Assembly: GCF_000177675.1 (NCBI RefSeq)
Contig: NZ_ADGX01000002.1
Location: 1-64,000, forward strand
Reading direction: 5' to 3'
DNA length: 64,000 nt
Source: Parafrankia sp. EUN1f
GTDB lineage: Bacteria; Actinomycetota; Actinomycetes; Frankiales; Frankiaceae
Within the stretch, counting starts at the first letter, position 1. Each line of letters opens with the position of its first letter. The position numbers and the translations under genes were made by a program. Shown piece after piece: positions 54,583 through 63,251 of this stretch. The notes under the pieces were generated by a model. The model ran no database searches. It was not told the DNA's origin and saw only the letters and a list, made by a program, of their open reading frames with translations.

Positions 54583-56181
54583 TCAGGGCAGCTCCGGGTG
54601 GGGCGGGGTGTTTTCCGTGAGGTGCCGGGCGGCGGCCCACTGCCGCAGCGTCCCCTTCGCCACCTTCTCGAGGGTCGCGGTCGGCAGCTCCGGCACGACA
54701 TACACGGCGCGGGGGACCTTGAAGTCGGCGAGCTGCCGCTGGCACGCGGTGACGACGGCCTCCTGCAGCGCCGTCTCGTCGGCATCCGCGGCCGCGGCGA
54801 TGACGAACGCGACGGCGACCTCACCTCGAACCGGGTCCGGCCGGGCGACGACGGCGGCCTGGCCTACTCCCGCCACGGTCGTGATGACGCGTTCGATCTC
54901 CGCGGCGGCCACGTTCTCGCCGCCGACCTTGAGCATGTCCTTGGCGCGGCTGGCGAACCTCAGGGCGCCGCTGGGCAGCACCGTCACCCGGTCCCCGGTC
55001 AGCAGCCACCCGTCCTCGAACGAGGCGGCGGTGGCGGCCGGGTCGGCGAGATACCCGGCGAACACGGAAAGGCCACGGACGCCTCCGATGAGCAGATCAC
55101 CGGTCTCGCCGGGGCCGGCGTCGGCGCCGTCGTCCCGGCGGACCCGGACCTGATAGCCAGGCGCCGGCCGGCCGATCGCGCCCTCGTCGACCGGATTGTC
55201 GAGCTCGCTGACGACAGGTGTGCTGACGACCTCGGTCTGGCCCCAGGCGCTGAAGATCCTCACGCCGAGGAGGGCGTCCAGCCGGGGCATCTCGAGACCG
55301 AAGATCCAGCTTCGGTAGCTGTGTTCCGGAACCGGCTGGCTGGTGACGACCTTCAGCAGCAGCGGGAGCAGCCCGGTATGGGTGCACCTGTTGCGGATGG
55401 AGACCTCCCAGAACCGGGAGGCGGAGAACCTGGGCTGGACCACCACGGTGCCGCCGACCCAGAACGTCGGCAACAGCTGCCAGCACAGCGCGTGGGTGTG
55501 AAACAGCGGGGCGTAGATCAGCTGGACGGTGTCCGGCGCCAGCCGCCAGAGCATCGCCCCCACCCGGCCCGCCCACAGGGCGTTGGCGTGGGTGAACAGG
55601 GCCGCCTTGGGGCGGGCCGTGGTTCCGGACGTCAGCTGGACGCACAGCGCCGCCGCCGGGTCGGCCTCCCGGCGGGGAGCCCGCTCAGGGTCACCGACCA
55701 GCTCCGGCACGGTTCCGGTAGCCGGGTCGAGCAGAGCCGTCCACCCGAGCGCGGTCACCGCCGGGCAGTCGGCGAGCCCGAGCCGCGGGTCGGTGACGAT
55801 CCCGACGGCGCCGGTCAGTTCGACGGCGTGCGCGAGCTCATCCTCGACGTACCGGGTGTTCAGGTCGACCGCGACCGCGCCGAGCCGCGCGCACGCGAAC
55901 CAGACCAGCAGGAAGCCCGGGCTGTTGTCCAGATGGATCACGACGGCGTCGCCGGCGCGGACACCCCGACTCGCCAGCCCGGCCGCGACGGCGCGCACGT
56001 CGCGGCCGAACTCGCCGTAGCTCCAGGTGCGGCGCGCTCCGTCCGGCGGCTCCCAGACGAGGAACGGGCGCTCGCCGTACCGCCGCGCCCGCTCCTCCAG
56101 CGCCGAGGTCACGTCCATACCCACGAACGGGTGCAGAGCAGGAAGCTCGATTCCTAAATCGCTGTCCATTTCGGTGGCCAC
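54583..56181 (-). CDS. Acyl-CoA synthetase (AMP-binding)
   Basis: A 532-residue adenylate-forming ligase. The ATP loop is CVQLTSGTTARPKAALFTHA (about residues 178-197), with SAWGQTEVVSTPVVSE, WLLTGDRVTVLPSGALRFAS and the C-terminal catalytic Lys region TATLEKVAKGTLRQW. It should activate an acid substrate for the pathway. GTG at 56181 is used; ATG at 56169 is an alternative and the ribosome site does not decide. The fused acyl-CoA dehydrogenase follows upstream at 56258. Confidence 0.91.
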   Translation of the reverse strand: MATEMDSDLGIELPALHPFVGMDVTSALEERARRYGERPFLVWEPPDGARRTWSYGEFGRDVRAVAAGLASRGVRAGDAVVIHLDNSPGFLLVWFACARLGAVAVDLNTRYVEDELAHAVELTGAVGIVTDPRLGLADCPAVTALGWTALLDPATGTVPELVGDPERAPRREADPAAALCVQLTSGTTARPKAALFTHANALWAGRVGAMLWRLAPDTVQLIYAPLFHTHALCWQLLPTFWVGGTVVVQPRFSASRFWEVSIRNRCTHTGLLPLLLKVVTSQPVPEHSYRSWIFGLEMPRLDALLGVRIFSAWGQTEVVSTPVVSELDNPVDEGAIGRPAPGYQVRVRRDDGADAGPGETGDLLIGGVRGLSVFAGYLADPAATAASFEDGWLLTGDRVTVLPSGALRFASRAKDMLKVGGENVAAAEIERVITTVAGVGQAAVVARPDPVRGEVAVAFVIAAAADADETALQEAVVTACQRQLADFKVPRAVYVVPELPTATLEKVAKGTLRQWAAARHLTENTPPHPELP

Positions 56182-56209
56182 CCCTCAACCAGGCGTCGGT
56201 GGACGTCGG

Positions 56210-56244
56210 TCAGTTCCCAGGTCAGTCGATCAGTTCCCAGGTCA
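56210..56244. repeat. Two 15-bp direct repeats at a 20-bp period
   Basis: TCAGTTCCCAGGTCA occurs at 56210-56224 and 56230-56244. Twenty bases are two helix turns, so two protein units could bind on one face. The repeats lie in the 76-base gap upstream of the CoA ligase. Confidence 0.55.
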
Positions 56245-56257
56245 ACTGTGCGCGTCC

Positions 56258-58360
56258 TCAGCTGGGCATCAGCTCGCGTGGGAGCCCGAGTATGCGCTCG
56301 GCGATCACGTTGAGCTGGATTTCGACCGTTCCCCCACCGATCAGCTGCGGCGGCACGGTGAGATAACGCCCCGCCGCCTGGCCGCCGGGGCCGTCGGCGA
56401 TGGCCGCGGCCGGCCCGGTCCATCGCAGCGCGCGCTCGGCGATCTGGGTCACCAGCGTGGCCGAGGCGATCTTGGAGACGCTCGACTCAGCGCCGGGTCG
56501 GAGCCCCGACAGGCTGCGCAACGTGGTGCGCAGGGCCAGCGCGGCCAGGGCGTGGGCCATCGCGAACGTCGCGCCCACGTCCCGCCGGACGTCGCCCGGG
56601 TCCGCGGCGAGTGCCTGGCCGGCGGCGAGATCGAGCAGGTCGGTCGGGATGTGCTGCATCCCGCTGATGCTCACCCGCTCGTTGCCGAGCGTGGTCCGCG
56701 CGAGCCCCCACCCGCGGTTGACCTCTCCGACGAGCCGGTCGTCCGGCACGAACACGTCGTTGAAGAAGACCTCGTTGAACAGGTAGCCGCCATTCGCCTC
56801 GCGTAGCGGCCGGATCTCCAGACCGGGCGAGGTCATGTCGACGAGGAAGTAGGAGATTCCCCTGTGCTTCGGAGCCGCCGGATCGGTCCGGGCCAGGCAG
56901 ATGCCGAAGTGCGCCTCGTGCGCGTTCGACGTCCAGACCTTCTGGCCGTTGAGCCGCCAGCCACCTTCGACCTTCTCGGCGCGGGTCGACAGGGCGGCGA
57001 GGTCGGAGCCGGCGCCGGGCTCGCTGAACAGCTGGCACCACACGAGCTCGCCGCGCAGCGTCGGCGGGACGAAGAAGTCCTTCTGCTCCTCGGTGCCGTA
57101 GGCGAGGATGGTGGGCAGCGCCCAGTCTCCGATGATCAGCCTTGGTGGCGCCACCTCGGCCCGCTCGTACTCCTGCTGGATCACCAACTGCTCGACCGGG
57201 GTCGCCGCGATCCCGTAGGGCTTCGGGTAGTGGGGCACCACCAGGCCCTCGGCCGCGAGCCGCTCGCGCCGGGCCGGGCCTTCGGCCGGCAGCGCCGCAA
57301 CCTCGCCGAGCAGCCCGGCGATGCGGGCGCGGAAGGCGGGGTCCGCGGCGGAGAGATCGGCGCTGAAGTCACGGGACGTGCCGTGCACCAGTGCGCCCAG
57401 CCGGTGCTCCCAGCCGGAGACGGGACCGAGCAGGCTCTCCAGCGTCATCGCCCGGCGCCAGTACAGGTGCGCGTCGTGCTCCCAGGTGTAGCCGATCCCG
57501 CCCAGCAGCGTGATCGTCTCCAGCCCGATCCCGGTCGCGCGGGGCAGGCACGCGACAGCCGCGCCGGCCGCGGCCACCGCGAGCTGATCGTCGCCCTGCT
57601 CCATCGCCCGCGCCGCGTCCCACGCCGCGGCGGACATCGTCTGCACGTCGACGAACAGCCGGGCGCACTTGTGCTTGATCGCCTGGAAGGACCCCACCGG
57701 GCGGCCGAACTGCTCGCGCACCTTCACGTAGTCGACGCCGGTTGTCACGCACCACCGCACCAGCCCCACAGCCTCGGCGGCGAACAGCACGGCCGCCACC
57801 GCGCGGACCTGCTCGGCTTCGACCTCGACGACCTGGTCGGGGTGGACGGCCACCTCGGCCAGGGTCACCGTGCCGACGGCCCGGGTCTGGTCGACGGGCG
57901 CGGCCGCGACCGCCACCACGGCGGGCCCCGGCCGGGCGGTGAACCAGAGCTGGCCACCGCCCGGGGTGACCGCCCCGAGGAGCAGCAGCGTCGCCTCCGG
58001 CGCGCCGAGGATGGGGCCGGTCGTCCCGCTGACCCGGTAGGCGCCGTCCGCCGTGGGGGCCGCCGTCAGGCCCGCGGTGGTCAGCGCGCTCGGCAGCAGC
58101 GGCCCGGGGAGCAGGCTGCTCGCCGTCTCCTCGAGCACCACGGCGAGGGTGACGAAACCGGCGTCGGCCCCGCCGAGGTCCGCCGGCAGGTGCAGCGAGG
58201 TGAGGCCCTGCTCCACGATGCCCGGCCAGCAGTCCGGCGCCGCGCCGGCGGTCCAGCGCGCCAGGCCTTCCCGCACCTGCTCGGACGACGAATACCGGGA
58301 CACGAACCCGCGGACCGAATCGGCCAGCGCCTTGTGATCCTCGTCGAGACCGATGGACAC
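56258..58360 (-). CDS. Fused double acyl-CoA dehydrogenase
   Basis: A 700-residue protein built like the gene at 24011. The N-terminal half contains VDYVKVREQFGRPVGSFQAI and LGGIGYTWEHDAHLYWRRA. The C-terminal half has VWCQLFSEPGAGSDLAA, LNGQKVWTSNAHEAHFG, LGNERVSISGMQHI and GGTVEIQLNVIAERILGLP. Expected reaction is flavin-dependent alpha-beta desaturation of a bulky acyl-CoA. GTG at 58360 follows AGGAGGG. It is flanked by a CoA ligase and an amidohydrolase on the same strand. Confidence 0.9.
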   Translation of the reverse strand: MSIGLDEDHKALADSVRGFVSRYSSSEQVREGLARWTAGAAPDCWPGIVEQGLTSLHLPADLGGADAGFVTLAVVLEETASSLLPGPLLPSALTTAGLTAAPTADGAYRVSGTTGPILGAPEATLLLLGAVTPGGGQLWFTARPGPAVVAVAAAPVDQTRAVGTVTLAEVAVHPDQVVEVEAEQVRAVAAVLFAAEAVGLVRWCVTTGVDYVKVREQFGRPVGSFQAIKHKCARLFVDVQTMSAAAWDAARAMEQGDDQLAVAAAGAAVACLPRATGIGLETITLLGGIGYTWEHDAHLYWRRAMTLESLLGPVSGWEHRLGALVHGTSRDFSADLSAADPAFRARIAGLLGEVAALPAEGPARRERLAAEGLVVPHYPKPYGIAATPVEQLVIQQEYERAEVAPPRLIIGDWALPTILAYGTEEQKDFFVPPTLRGELVWCQLFSEPGAGSDLAALSTRAEKVEGGWRLNGQKVWTSNAHEAHFGICLARTDPAAPKHRGISYFLVDMTSPGLEIRPLREANGGYLFNEVFFNDVFVPDDRLVGEVNRGWGLARTTLGNERVSISGMQHIPTDLLDLAAGQALAADPGDVRRDVGATFAMAHALAALALRTTLRSLSGLRPGAESSVSKIASATLVTQIAERALRWTGPAAAIADGPGGQAAGRYLTVPPQLIGGGTVEIQLNVIAERILGLPRELMPS

Positions 58361-58404
58361 GTCCGTCCCTCCTTCACAGAGCCCTTGGGAGACGCCGGGG
58401 GAGG

Positions 58405-59577
58405 TCAGACGCCGATGAGCGAGGCCGCGTTGTCGTGCATGACGAGCCTGATCTCGGCGTCATCGAAGCCGGCCGCGGCCAGGTCCTTGGTGAACGACAG
58501 TGGATCGGCCAGTCCCTCGACGTGCGGCCAGTCGGATCCCATCAGCATCCGCTCCACGCCGATCAGCTTCTTGAGCTCGGCGAGGTCGTTCTCGTGGAAC
58601 GGCGAAACCCAGACCTGGCGCCGGAAGGTCTCCCGCGGGTCCTCCGCCCACGCCTCGCCGCCCTGCACGAAGGACTTCTTCAGGGACTTGAACAGCGGGG
58701 TGACCCAGTCCGAGCCGGTCTCGATCGCGGCGAACCGCAGCTGTGGGTTGCGATGCATCGTGCCCTGCGCGAGCAGCGCGGCGAACGTGTCCGCCACGGC
58801 CGTCGGCGAGAGCAGGGCCCGCAGCGGGCTGCGGCGGAACGCCTCGGTCTCGTCGCTCTCGCTCCACCAGCCGATCAGCTCCGAATACACGTCGTCGCCG
58901 CCGTGGTAGGCGCACACCACCCGCGCCTCGTTCGCCAGCGCCCAGAACTCGTCGAACATCCGGTCGGCCGGCGACTTCAGACCCATCTCGGTGCGCACCG
59001 GACCGGCCCGCATCACCACGATGCGGGCTCCCTTGCCCAGCGCCCACCGCAGCTCGGCGACCGCCGCCGCCGGATCCGACAGCGAGATGTACGGTGCGGC
59101 GAAGATCTTCTCCTGGTAGGCGAAGCCCCAGTCGTCGTCCAGCCACCGGTTGAAGGCCCGGAAGGCGGCCCGCGCCGCGGGCAGGTCGTTCTGCAGTGCC
59201 CGCTCCATGCCGACCCCGAGGGTCGGGAAGAAGTAGGCGCCGTCCAGGCCCAGCTCGTCCATGACCCGCAGCCGGGCGTCCCGGTCCCGGTACTCGGGGC
59301 GGGGCGGGGCCAGCTCGCCGAACAGGTTGATGACCGGGCCGCCGACCTCGCCCCGGAAGTACTGCTCCAGCGCGCCGGGCTTGGCCAGCGCGGTGAACGC
59401 GGGGTTGGGCAGGAACTTGTTGACCTTCCCGCCGACCAGCAGCCGCGTGCGGCCACCGACCTCCGCCCACTGCATGCAGCGCTTGGCGAACTCGGGCTCG
59501 ATGTGGCGGGTGAAGGCGTCGAGGGCCTCGTAGTAGTGATTGTCCGCGTCGAAAGCGCGCAGTCCATCCGTAGTCAC
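58405..59577 (-). CDS. Amidohydrolase family protein
   Basis: A 390-residue amidohydrolase. RAFDADNHYYEALDAF carries the D-x-H site, VVCAYHGGDDVYSE the His, AAIETGSDWVTP the Glu region and MLMGSDWPHVEG the Asp. GTG at 59577 has GGGAGG upstream. It is divergent in sequence from the 30723 subgroup. It is followed by the double dehydrogenase, so it may act on a ring or side-chain intermediate. A TAGAAC-type site lies about 50 bases upstream. Confidence 0.88.
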   Translation of the reverse strand: MTTDGLRAFDADNHYYEALDAFTRHIEPEFAKRCMQWAEVGGRTRLLVGGKVNKFLPNPAFTALAKPGALEQYFRGEVGGPVINLFGELAPPRPEYRDRDARLRVMDELGLDGAYFFPTLGVGMERALQNDLPAARAAFRAFNRWLDDDWGFAYQEKIFAAPYISLSDPAAAVAELRWALGKGARIVVMRAGPVRTEMGLKSPADRMFDEFWALANEARVVCAYHGGDDVYSELIGWWSESDETEAFRRSPLRALLSPTAVADTFAALLAQGTMHRNPQLRFAAIETGSDWVTPLFKSLKKSFVQGGEAWAEDPRETFRRQVWVSPFHENDLAELKKLIGVERMLMGSDWPHVEGLADPLSFTKDLAAAGFDDAEIRLVMHDNAASLIGV

Positions 59578-59626
59578 GCCGCAACCTCCCCAGGTGGGCC
59601 TCGAACACACGGCTCGCCTCCCAAGA

Positions 59627-59641
59627 TAGAACGCAGTTTCA
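59627..59641. promoter_or_regulatory. Candidate operator TAGAAC-N3-GTTTCA
   Basis: TAGAAC-GCA-GTTTCA resembles the site at 17520 (TAGAAC-CGC-GTTCTG). It is upstream of the amidohydrolase start at 59577. Confidence 0.4.
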
Positions 59642-59770
59642 TGTGCGTGCCACTGGGGGAGCGCCTGGATGGCCTGCCCGTCTGTCGGGCAGCCGGCCGA
59701 GCCTGCTGAATATTTTATCCAACACGTGCAGCTTAGTGTGCTGGCAACTCCTGTCGACTGGTCGAGGTCG

Positions 59771-59800
59771 GCTCGGGGTCGCCTTGGCGCGACCCCGAGC
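59771..59800. terminator. 12-bp perfect hairpin terminator
   Basis: GCTCGGGGTCGC pairs with GCGACCCCGAGC around CTTGGC, a 12-bp stem with a 6-base loop. It sits about 100 bases downstream of the aldehyde dehydrogenase stop (reverse strand), the expected place for its terminator. Confidence 0.65.
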
Positions 59801-59809
59801 GAGACCTTT

Positions 59810-59826
59810 CTAGACTCTGGTTCTAG
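59810..59826. promoter_or_regulatory. CTAGACT-N3-GTTCTAG imperfect inverted repeat
   Basis: CTAGACT-CTG-GTTCTAG has 5 of 7 arm matches with a 3-base spacer, and shares the GTTCTA half-site seen at 17520 and 59627. Confidence 0.35.
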
Positions 59827-59901
59827 CAGCTCGGGCGGCGGAGAAGTCGCACTCGCCGACCGGACAGCGGCCCAGGAAGTCGCCGGGCGCGGGAGGCGAG
59901 G

Positions 59902-61404
59902 TCAACGCGCCGCGCCTTCGCGGTACCTGGCCGGCGCATCGTCCAGCAGGATCGTCTTCGTCTCCAGGTAGGGCAGCAGGCCCTCGAGCCCGCCTTCCCG
60001 CCCGATGCCCGACTGCTTGAACCCGCCGAACGCGATACCGGTGTCGGCCCGCATCGCGTTGTGGCCGACCGTCCCGGACCGCAGCTTGCCGGCCACCGCA
60101 CGCGCCCGGTCGACGTCCTCGGTGAACACCGCGGCGTTCAGCCCGTAGATCGTGTCGTTCGCAATCCTGATCGCGTCGGCCTCGTCGGCCGCCGAGATCA
60201 CACTGAGCACCGGGCCGAAGATCTCCTCCTGGGCGATCGTGGAGCTGTTGTCGACGTCGCCGAAGACCGTCGGTTCGATGTAGTAACCGCGCTCCAGGTG
60301 GCCCGGCCGCCCGCCGCCGGTGATGAGCTTCGCGCCGCTGTCGACGCCGGCCTGGATGTAGCCCTCGACGCGATCACGCTGCCGGGCCATCGCCAGCGGG
60401 CCCATCTGAGTCGCCGGGTCATAGGGGTCGCCCACGACCACCTGGGAGAACACCTGCGCGAGAGTTTCGACGAACTCGTCGTGCACGCCGCGCGGGACGA
60501 CGATGCGGGTGAGCGAGGCACAGATCTGGCCGGCCAGGAAGCACTCGGCGCCGGCGAGGGCCGTGGCGGCCTTCGTCAGGTCGGCGTCGTCCAGCACGAC
60601 CGCGGCGGACTTCCCGCCGAGCTCGAGCGTGTACCGGGCGATGCGCTGCCCGCACAGCGACGCGATCCGCCGGCCGGCGGCGGTGGAGCCGGTGAAAGCG
60701 ATCTTGTCGACCCGGGGGTCGGTCACCAGCCGCTCGGACACCGCGCGGTCGGCCGTCAAGATGTTGAACACGCCCGGTGGCAGCCCGGCGGCCTCGGCGC
60801 ATTCGGCCAGCACGTACGCCGACCCCGGTGCCTCGGGGGCCGCCTTGAGCACGACCGTGCAGCCTGCCAGCAGCGCCGGCGCGACCTTCTGGACGGCCAG
60901 CTGCAGGGGCACGTTCCAGGGGATGATCGCGCCCACGACGCCGACCGGTTCCCGGACGAGCAGGCCGAACCCGCTGCCGACCGTCGGCGTGACCGGTTCC
61001 TCGAACGGATAGCTGTCGGCGAGGCCGGCGTAGTACTCGAAGACGCCCGCGGCCATCGGCGCCATGTGCGGGGCCACCGACGCGAGCGCACCGGACTCCC
61101 GGGGCCACAGCTCCTTGATGCCCTCGCCGCGGGTCGCCAGCTCGGCGGCGAGCCGGCGCAGGAAGGCCGCGCGCTCGGTGTGCGTGAGCGAGGGCCACGG
61201 CCCGTCGTCGAAGGCCGAGCGGGCGGCGGCGACGGCCCGGTCCAGATCCGCCTCGCCGGCCTCGGCGACCCGGAGGAAGACCTCCTCCGTCGCCGAGTCG
61301 ACGACGTCGATCAACGCGGTGGATAACGGGGCGACCCACTGGCCGCCGATGAACAACCGGTCCGGGTGCTGTACGTGTCGCTCGATGCCTGTCGCCACGC
61401 TCAT
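59902..61404 (-). CDS. Aldehyde dehydrogenase family protein
   Basis: A 500-residue NAD(P)-dependent aldehyde dehydrogenase. IAFTGSTAAGRRIASLC, catalytic Glu in TLELGGKSAAVVLDD and nucleophile Cys295 in FLAGQICASLTRIV are intact, with GGFKQSGIGREGGLEG near the end. AAGGAGG precedes the ATG. It is 108 bases downstream of a zinc alcohol dehydrogenase, so the two probably convert an alcohol via aldehyde to acid, which the CoA ligase could then activate. Confidence 0.93.
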   Translation of the reverse strand: MSVATGIERHVQHPDRLFIGGQWVAPLSTALIDVVDSATEEVFLRVAEAGEADLDRAVAAARSAFDDGPWPSLTHTERAAFLRRLAAELATRGEGIKELWPRESGALASVAPHMAPMAAGVFEYYAGLADSYPFEEPVTPTVGSGFGLLVREPVGVVGAIIPWNVPLQLAVQKVAPALLAGCTVVLKAAPEAPGSAYVLAECAEAAGLPPGVFNILTADRAVSERLVTDPRVDKIAFTGSTAAGRRIASLCGQRIARYTLELGGKSAAVVLDDADLTKAATALAGAECFLAGQICASLTRIVVPRGVHDEFVETLAQVFSQVVVGDPYDPATQMGPLAMARQRDRVEGYIQAGVDSGAKLITGGGRPGHLERGYYIEPTVFGDVDNSSTIAQEEIFGPVLSVISAADEADAIRIANDTIYGLNAAVFTEDVDRARAVAGKLRSGTVGHNAMRADTGIAFGGFKQSGIGREGGLEGLLPYLETKTILLDDAPARYREGAAR

Positions 61405-61512
61405 CGCGTGCCTCCTTAGTTCTCTGACGCCGGGGCCGGACGTCGCGGGTTTGGCACCTCTGTCCGCGGGCGTCCCAGCCCCGTACAGGCCGTTGGCGCG
61501 GTGCCGGCCGAG

Positions 61513-62631
61513 CTAGCCGAAGGTGATGACGCCACGGATGTTTCGACCGGCGTGCATGTCCGCGAAGCCATCGTTGATCTGCTCCAACGAGTAGCGGGTC
61601 GTGATCAGCTCGTCCAGGCGCAGCTTGCCGGCTCGGTACAGCTCCAGCAGCGCCGGGATGTCCCGCATCGGGTTACATGCGCCGAACAGCGAGCCCTGCA
61701 GCCGCTTCTGGAACAGCACGAGCTCATGCAGCGACAGTGGCAGGCTGCCGTCCGCAAGGATGTTGCCCAGCCCGACGACGACGCAGGTTCCGGCCTTGCG
61801 GATGCTCGAGAACGCCGCGCCGATGTGCGCGCCGTTCGTCACCCCCACACAGACGATCGTCGCGTCGGCACCCTGCCCGTTGGTGTGCGCTCGGGCGATC
61901 TCGGTCGCCTCCTCGACGGAGGCCACGGCGTGCGTGGCGCCGAAGCCCAGTGCCTTCCGGCGCTTCCACTCCACCGGGTCGACCGCGACGAGCACCCGAG
62001 CGCCGGCATGGGCGGCGCCCTGCACCGCGTTCATCCCGATGCCCCCGGCTCCGAGGACGATGACGACGTCGCCGGCCCGGACCTGGGCCGAGTTCACCGC
62101 CGCGCCCCAGCCGGTCGACACGCAGCAGCTGGTCAGGCAGGCCGACACCAGGTCGAGATCGGTGGAGACCTTGACGGCCGAGTTCACGGACAGGGCCGTG
62201 TACTCGCTGAAGGTCGAGATTCCGGCCATCTGGCCCAGCGGCCTGCCGTCCAGGGACAGCCGGCTGGAGCCGTCCTCGCGCGCACCGGAGAGCGTACGGA
62301 TTCCGTTGTCGCAGAGGTTCTGCATCCCCGACGAGCACCAGCGGCACCGCCCGCACGCCGGCAGGAAAGGCAGGACGACGTGGTCCCCGACCTGCCATCC
62401 GTCGGTGTGCGGGCCGACCTGCTCGACGATTCCCGCTCCCTCGTGGCCGCCGACGAGCGGTAGCGCACCCGTGAACGGCATGTCGCCGGTCGCGATGTGG
62501 TCATCGGAATGGCATAACCCGGCCGCGACCATCCGGACGATGAGTTCTCCCCGCCGGGGTGGCTCGATCTCGATTTCGGTGATCTGCCATTTCCCGGGCT
62601 GTTCGTGCAGCACGGCCGCCCTGCTCTTCAT
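61513..62631 (-). CDS. Zinc-dependent (NDMA-type) alcohol dehydrogenase
   Basis: A 372-residue medium-chain alcohol dehydrogenase. Catalytic zinc ligands are Cys40 (GLCHSDDH) and His63 (GGHEGAG). The structural zinc site is Cys93, Cys96, Cys99 and Cys107. The nucleotide loop is VLGAGGIGMNAVQGA, and CCVSTGWGAAVNSA follows. The pattern matches the class III-like NDMA-dependent group common in actinobacteria. It should oxidise a primary alcohol to aldehyde for the downstream aldehyde dehydrogenase. Confidence 0.93.
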   Translation of the reverse strand: MKSRAAVLHEQPGKWQITEIEIEPPRRGELIVRMVAAGLCHSDDHIATGDMPFTGALPLVGGHEGAGIVEQVGPHTDGWQVGDHVVLPFLPACGRCRWCSSGMQNLCDNGIRTLSGAREDGSSRLSLDGRPLGQMAGISTFSEYTALSVNSAVKVSTDLDLVSACLTSCCVSTGWGAAVNSAQVRAGDVVIVLGAGGIGMNAVQGAAHAGARVLVAVDPVEWKRRKALGFGATHAVASVEEATEIARAHTNGQGADATIVCVGVTNGAHIGAAFSSIRKAGTCVVVGLGNILADGSLPLSLHELVLFQKRLQGSLFGACNPMRDIPALLELYRAGKLRLDELITTRYSLEQINDGFADMHAGRNIRGVITFG

Positions 62632-63195
62632 ATCTCCTCCGTTTCGGACGGATTGCGTCTATATCTGTAGACCGTGGTCCGCGTGCGCGCAAGGGGGAGT
62701 CGTCGCTCCCCGCGCCGGCCAGCCGTGGGCGCGCCGGCCACGAGCTGCGGGAAGGCGCGGGAGACGATCAGGGCCGGCGCCGGGGGTCTGACGGGTGAAT
62801 CAGCCGACAAGGCGCGTCCAAACGCCCTCCGCGTCGTTCTCCTCGACGAATGAGCCCGTGCTGCTGCCCAGGAGCGTGTTTTGGTACGTGAACCTCGTCG
62901 CCGTCGATGACTTCGACGCGGCGATCAGCTCGGTGACCTCCGCCGTGCAGACCGTGGGGCCTGCCTGGCCGGCAGCCCACCACCTGACGGCCGCGCCGGG
63001 GCGGACCTCGACGACCTGCAGGCTGGAAGACTATTGAGCTCCAAACGGGAGTGTGGTGAAGTGGATCGTCCACACTAGCCGGTGTCTTCGTGGCGGCTTC
63101 ACGATGCCCAGTGCAGCGTGGTCTGCCGAGCCGCAGGCCGAAGGAGGCGGTGAGGGGTGCCGTGAGCGATTCATCTCTCGCAGTTCCGTCACCAT
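62632..63195. other. Gene-poor region with no confident gene
   Basis: This stretch separates the alcohol dehydrogenase from the relic at 63252. A short reverse-strand reading (roughly 63030 to 62795) encodes LQVVEVRPGAAVRWW and RFTYQNTLL-type sequence. It might be the end of a decayed SRPBCC-like gene, but it has a stop just upstream and no clear start. Nothing else convincing was seen. Confidence 0.5.
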
Positions 63196-63220
63196 CCGCT
63201 CGGACTAATAGTCCGAGCGG
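63196..63220. promoter_or_regulatory. GACTAATAGTC palindrome (site 3)
   Basis: CCGCTCGGACT and AGTCCGAGCGG are exact 11-bp inverted repeats around AAT. The core GACTAATAGTC is identical to the site at 32507-32517. It lies about 30 bases before the DUF35-like start at 63252. Confidence 0.75.
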
Positions 63221-63251
63221 TGATGCATGGTTGTGACCCCAGGCGGCCGGG

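Larger units (their letters stand above)
59578..59901. other. 324-base gene-free region with promoter and terminator signals
   Basis: No gene was recognised. The stretch holds a TAGAAC-N3-GTT site (59627-59641), a strong 12-bp hairpin (59771-59800) and a CTAGA-type inverted site (59810-59826). It separates the aldehyde dehydrogenase unit from the amidohydrolase unit. Confidence 0.7.

Noticed and set aside
62768-63073. Small reverse-strand gene
   Set aside because: No recognised family, and the best reading frame has a stop just upstream of its only plausible homology.
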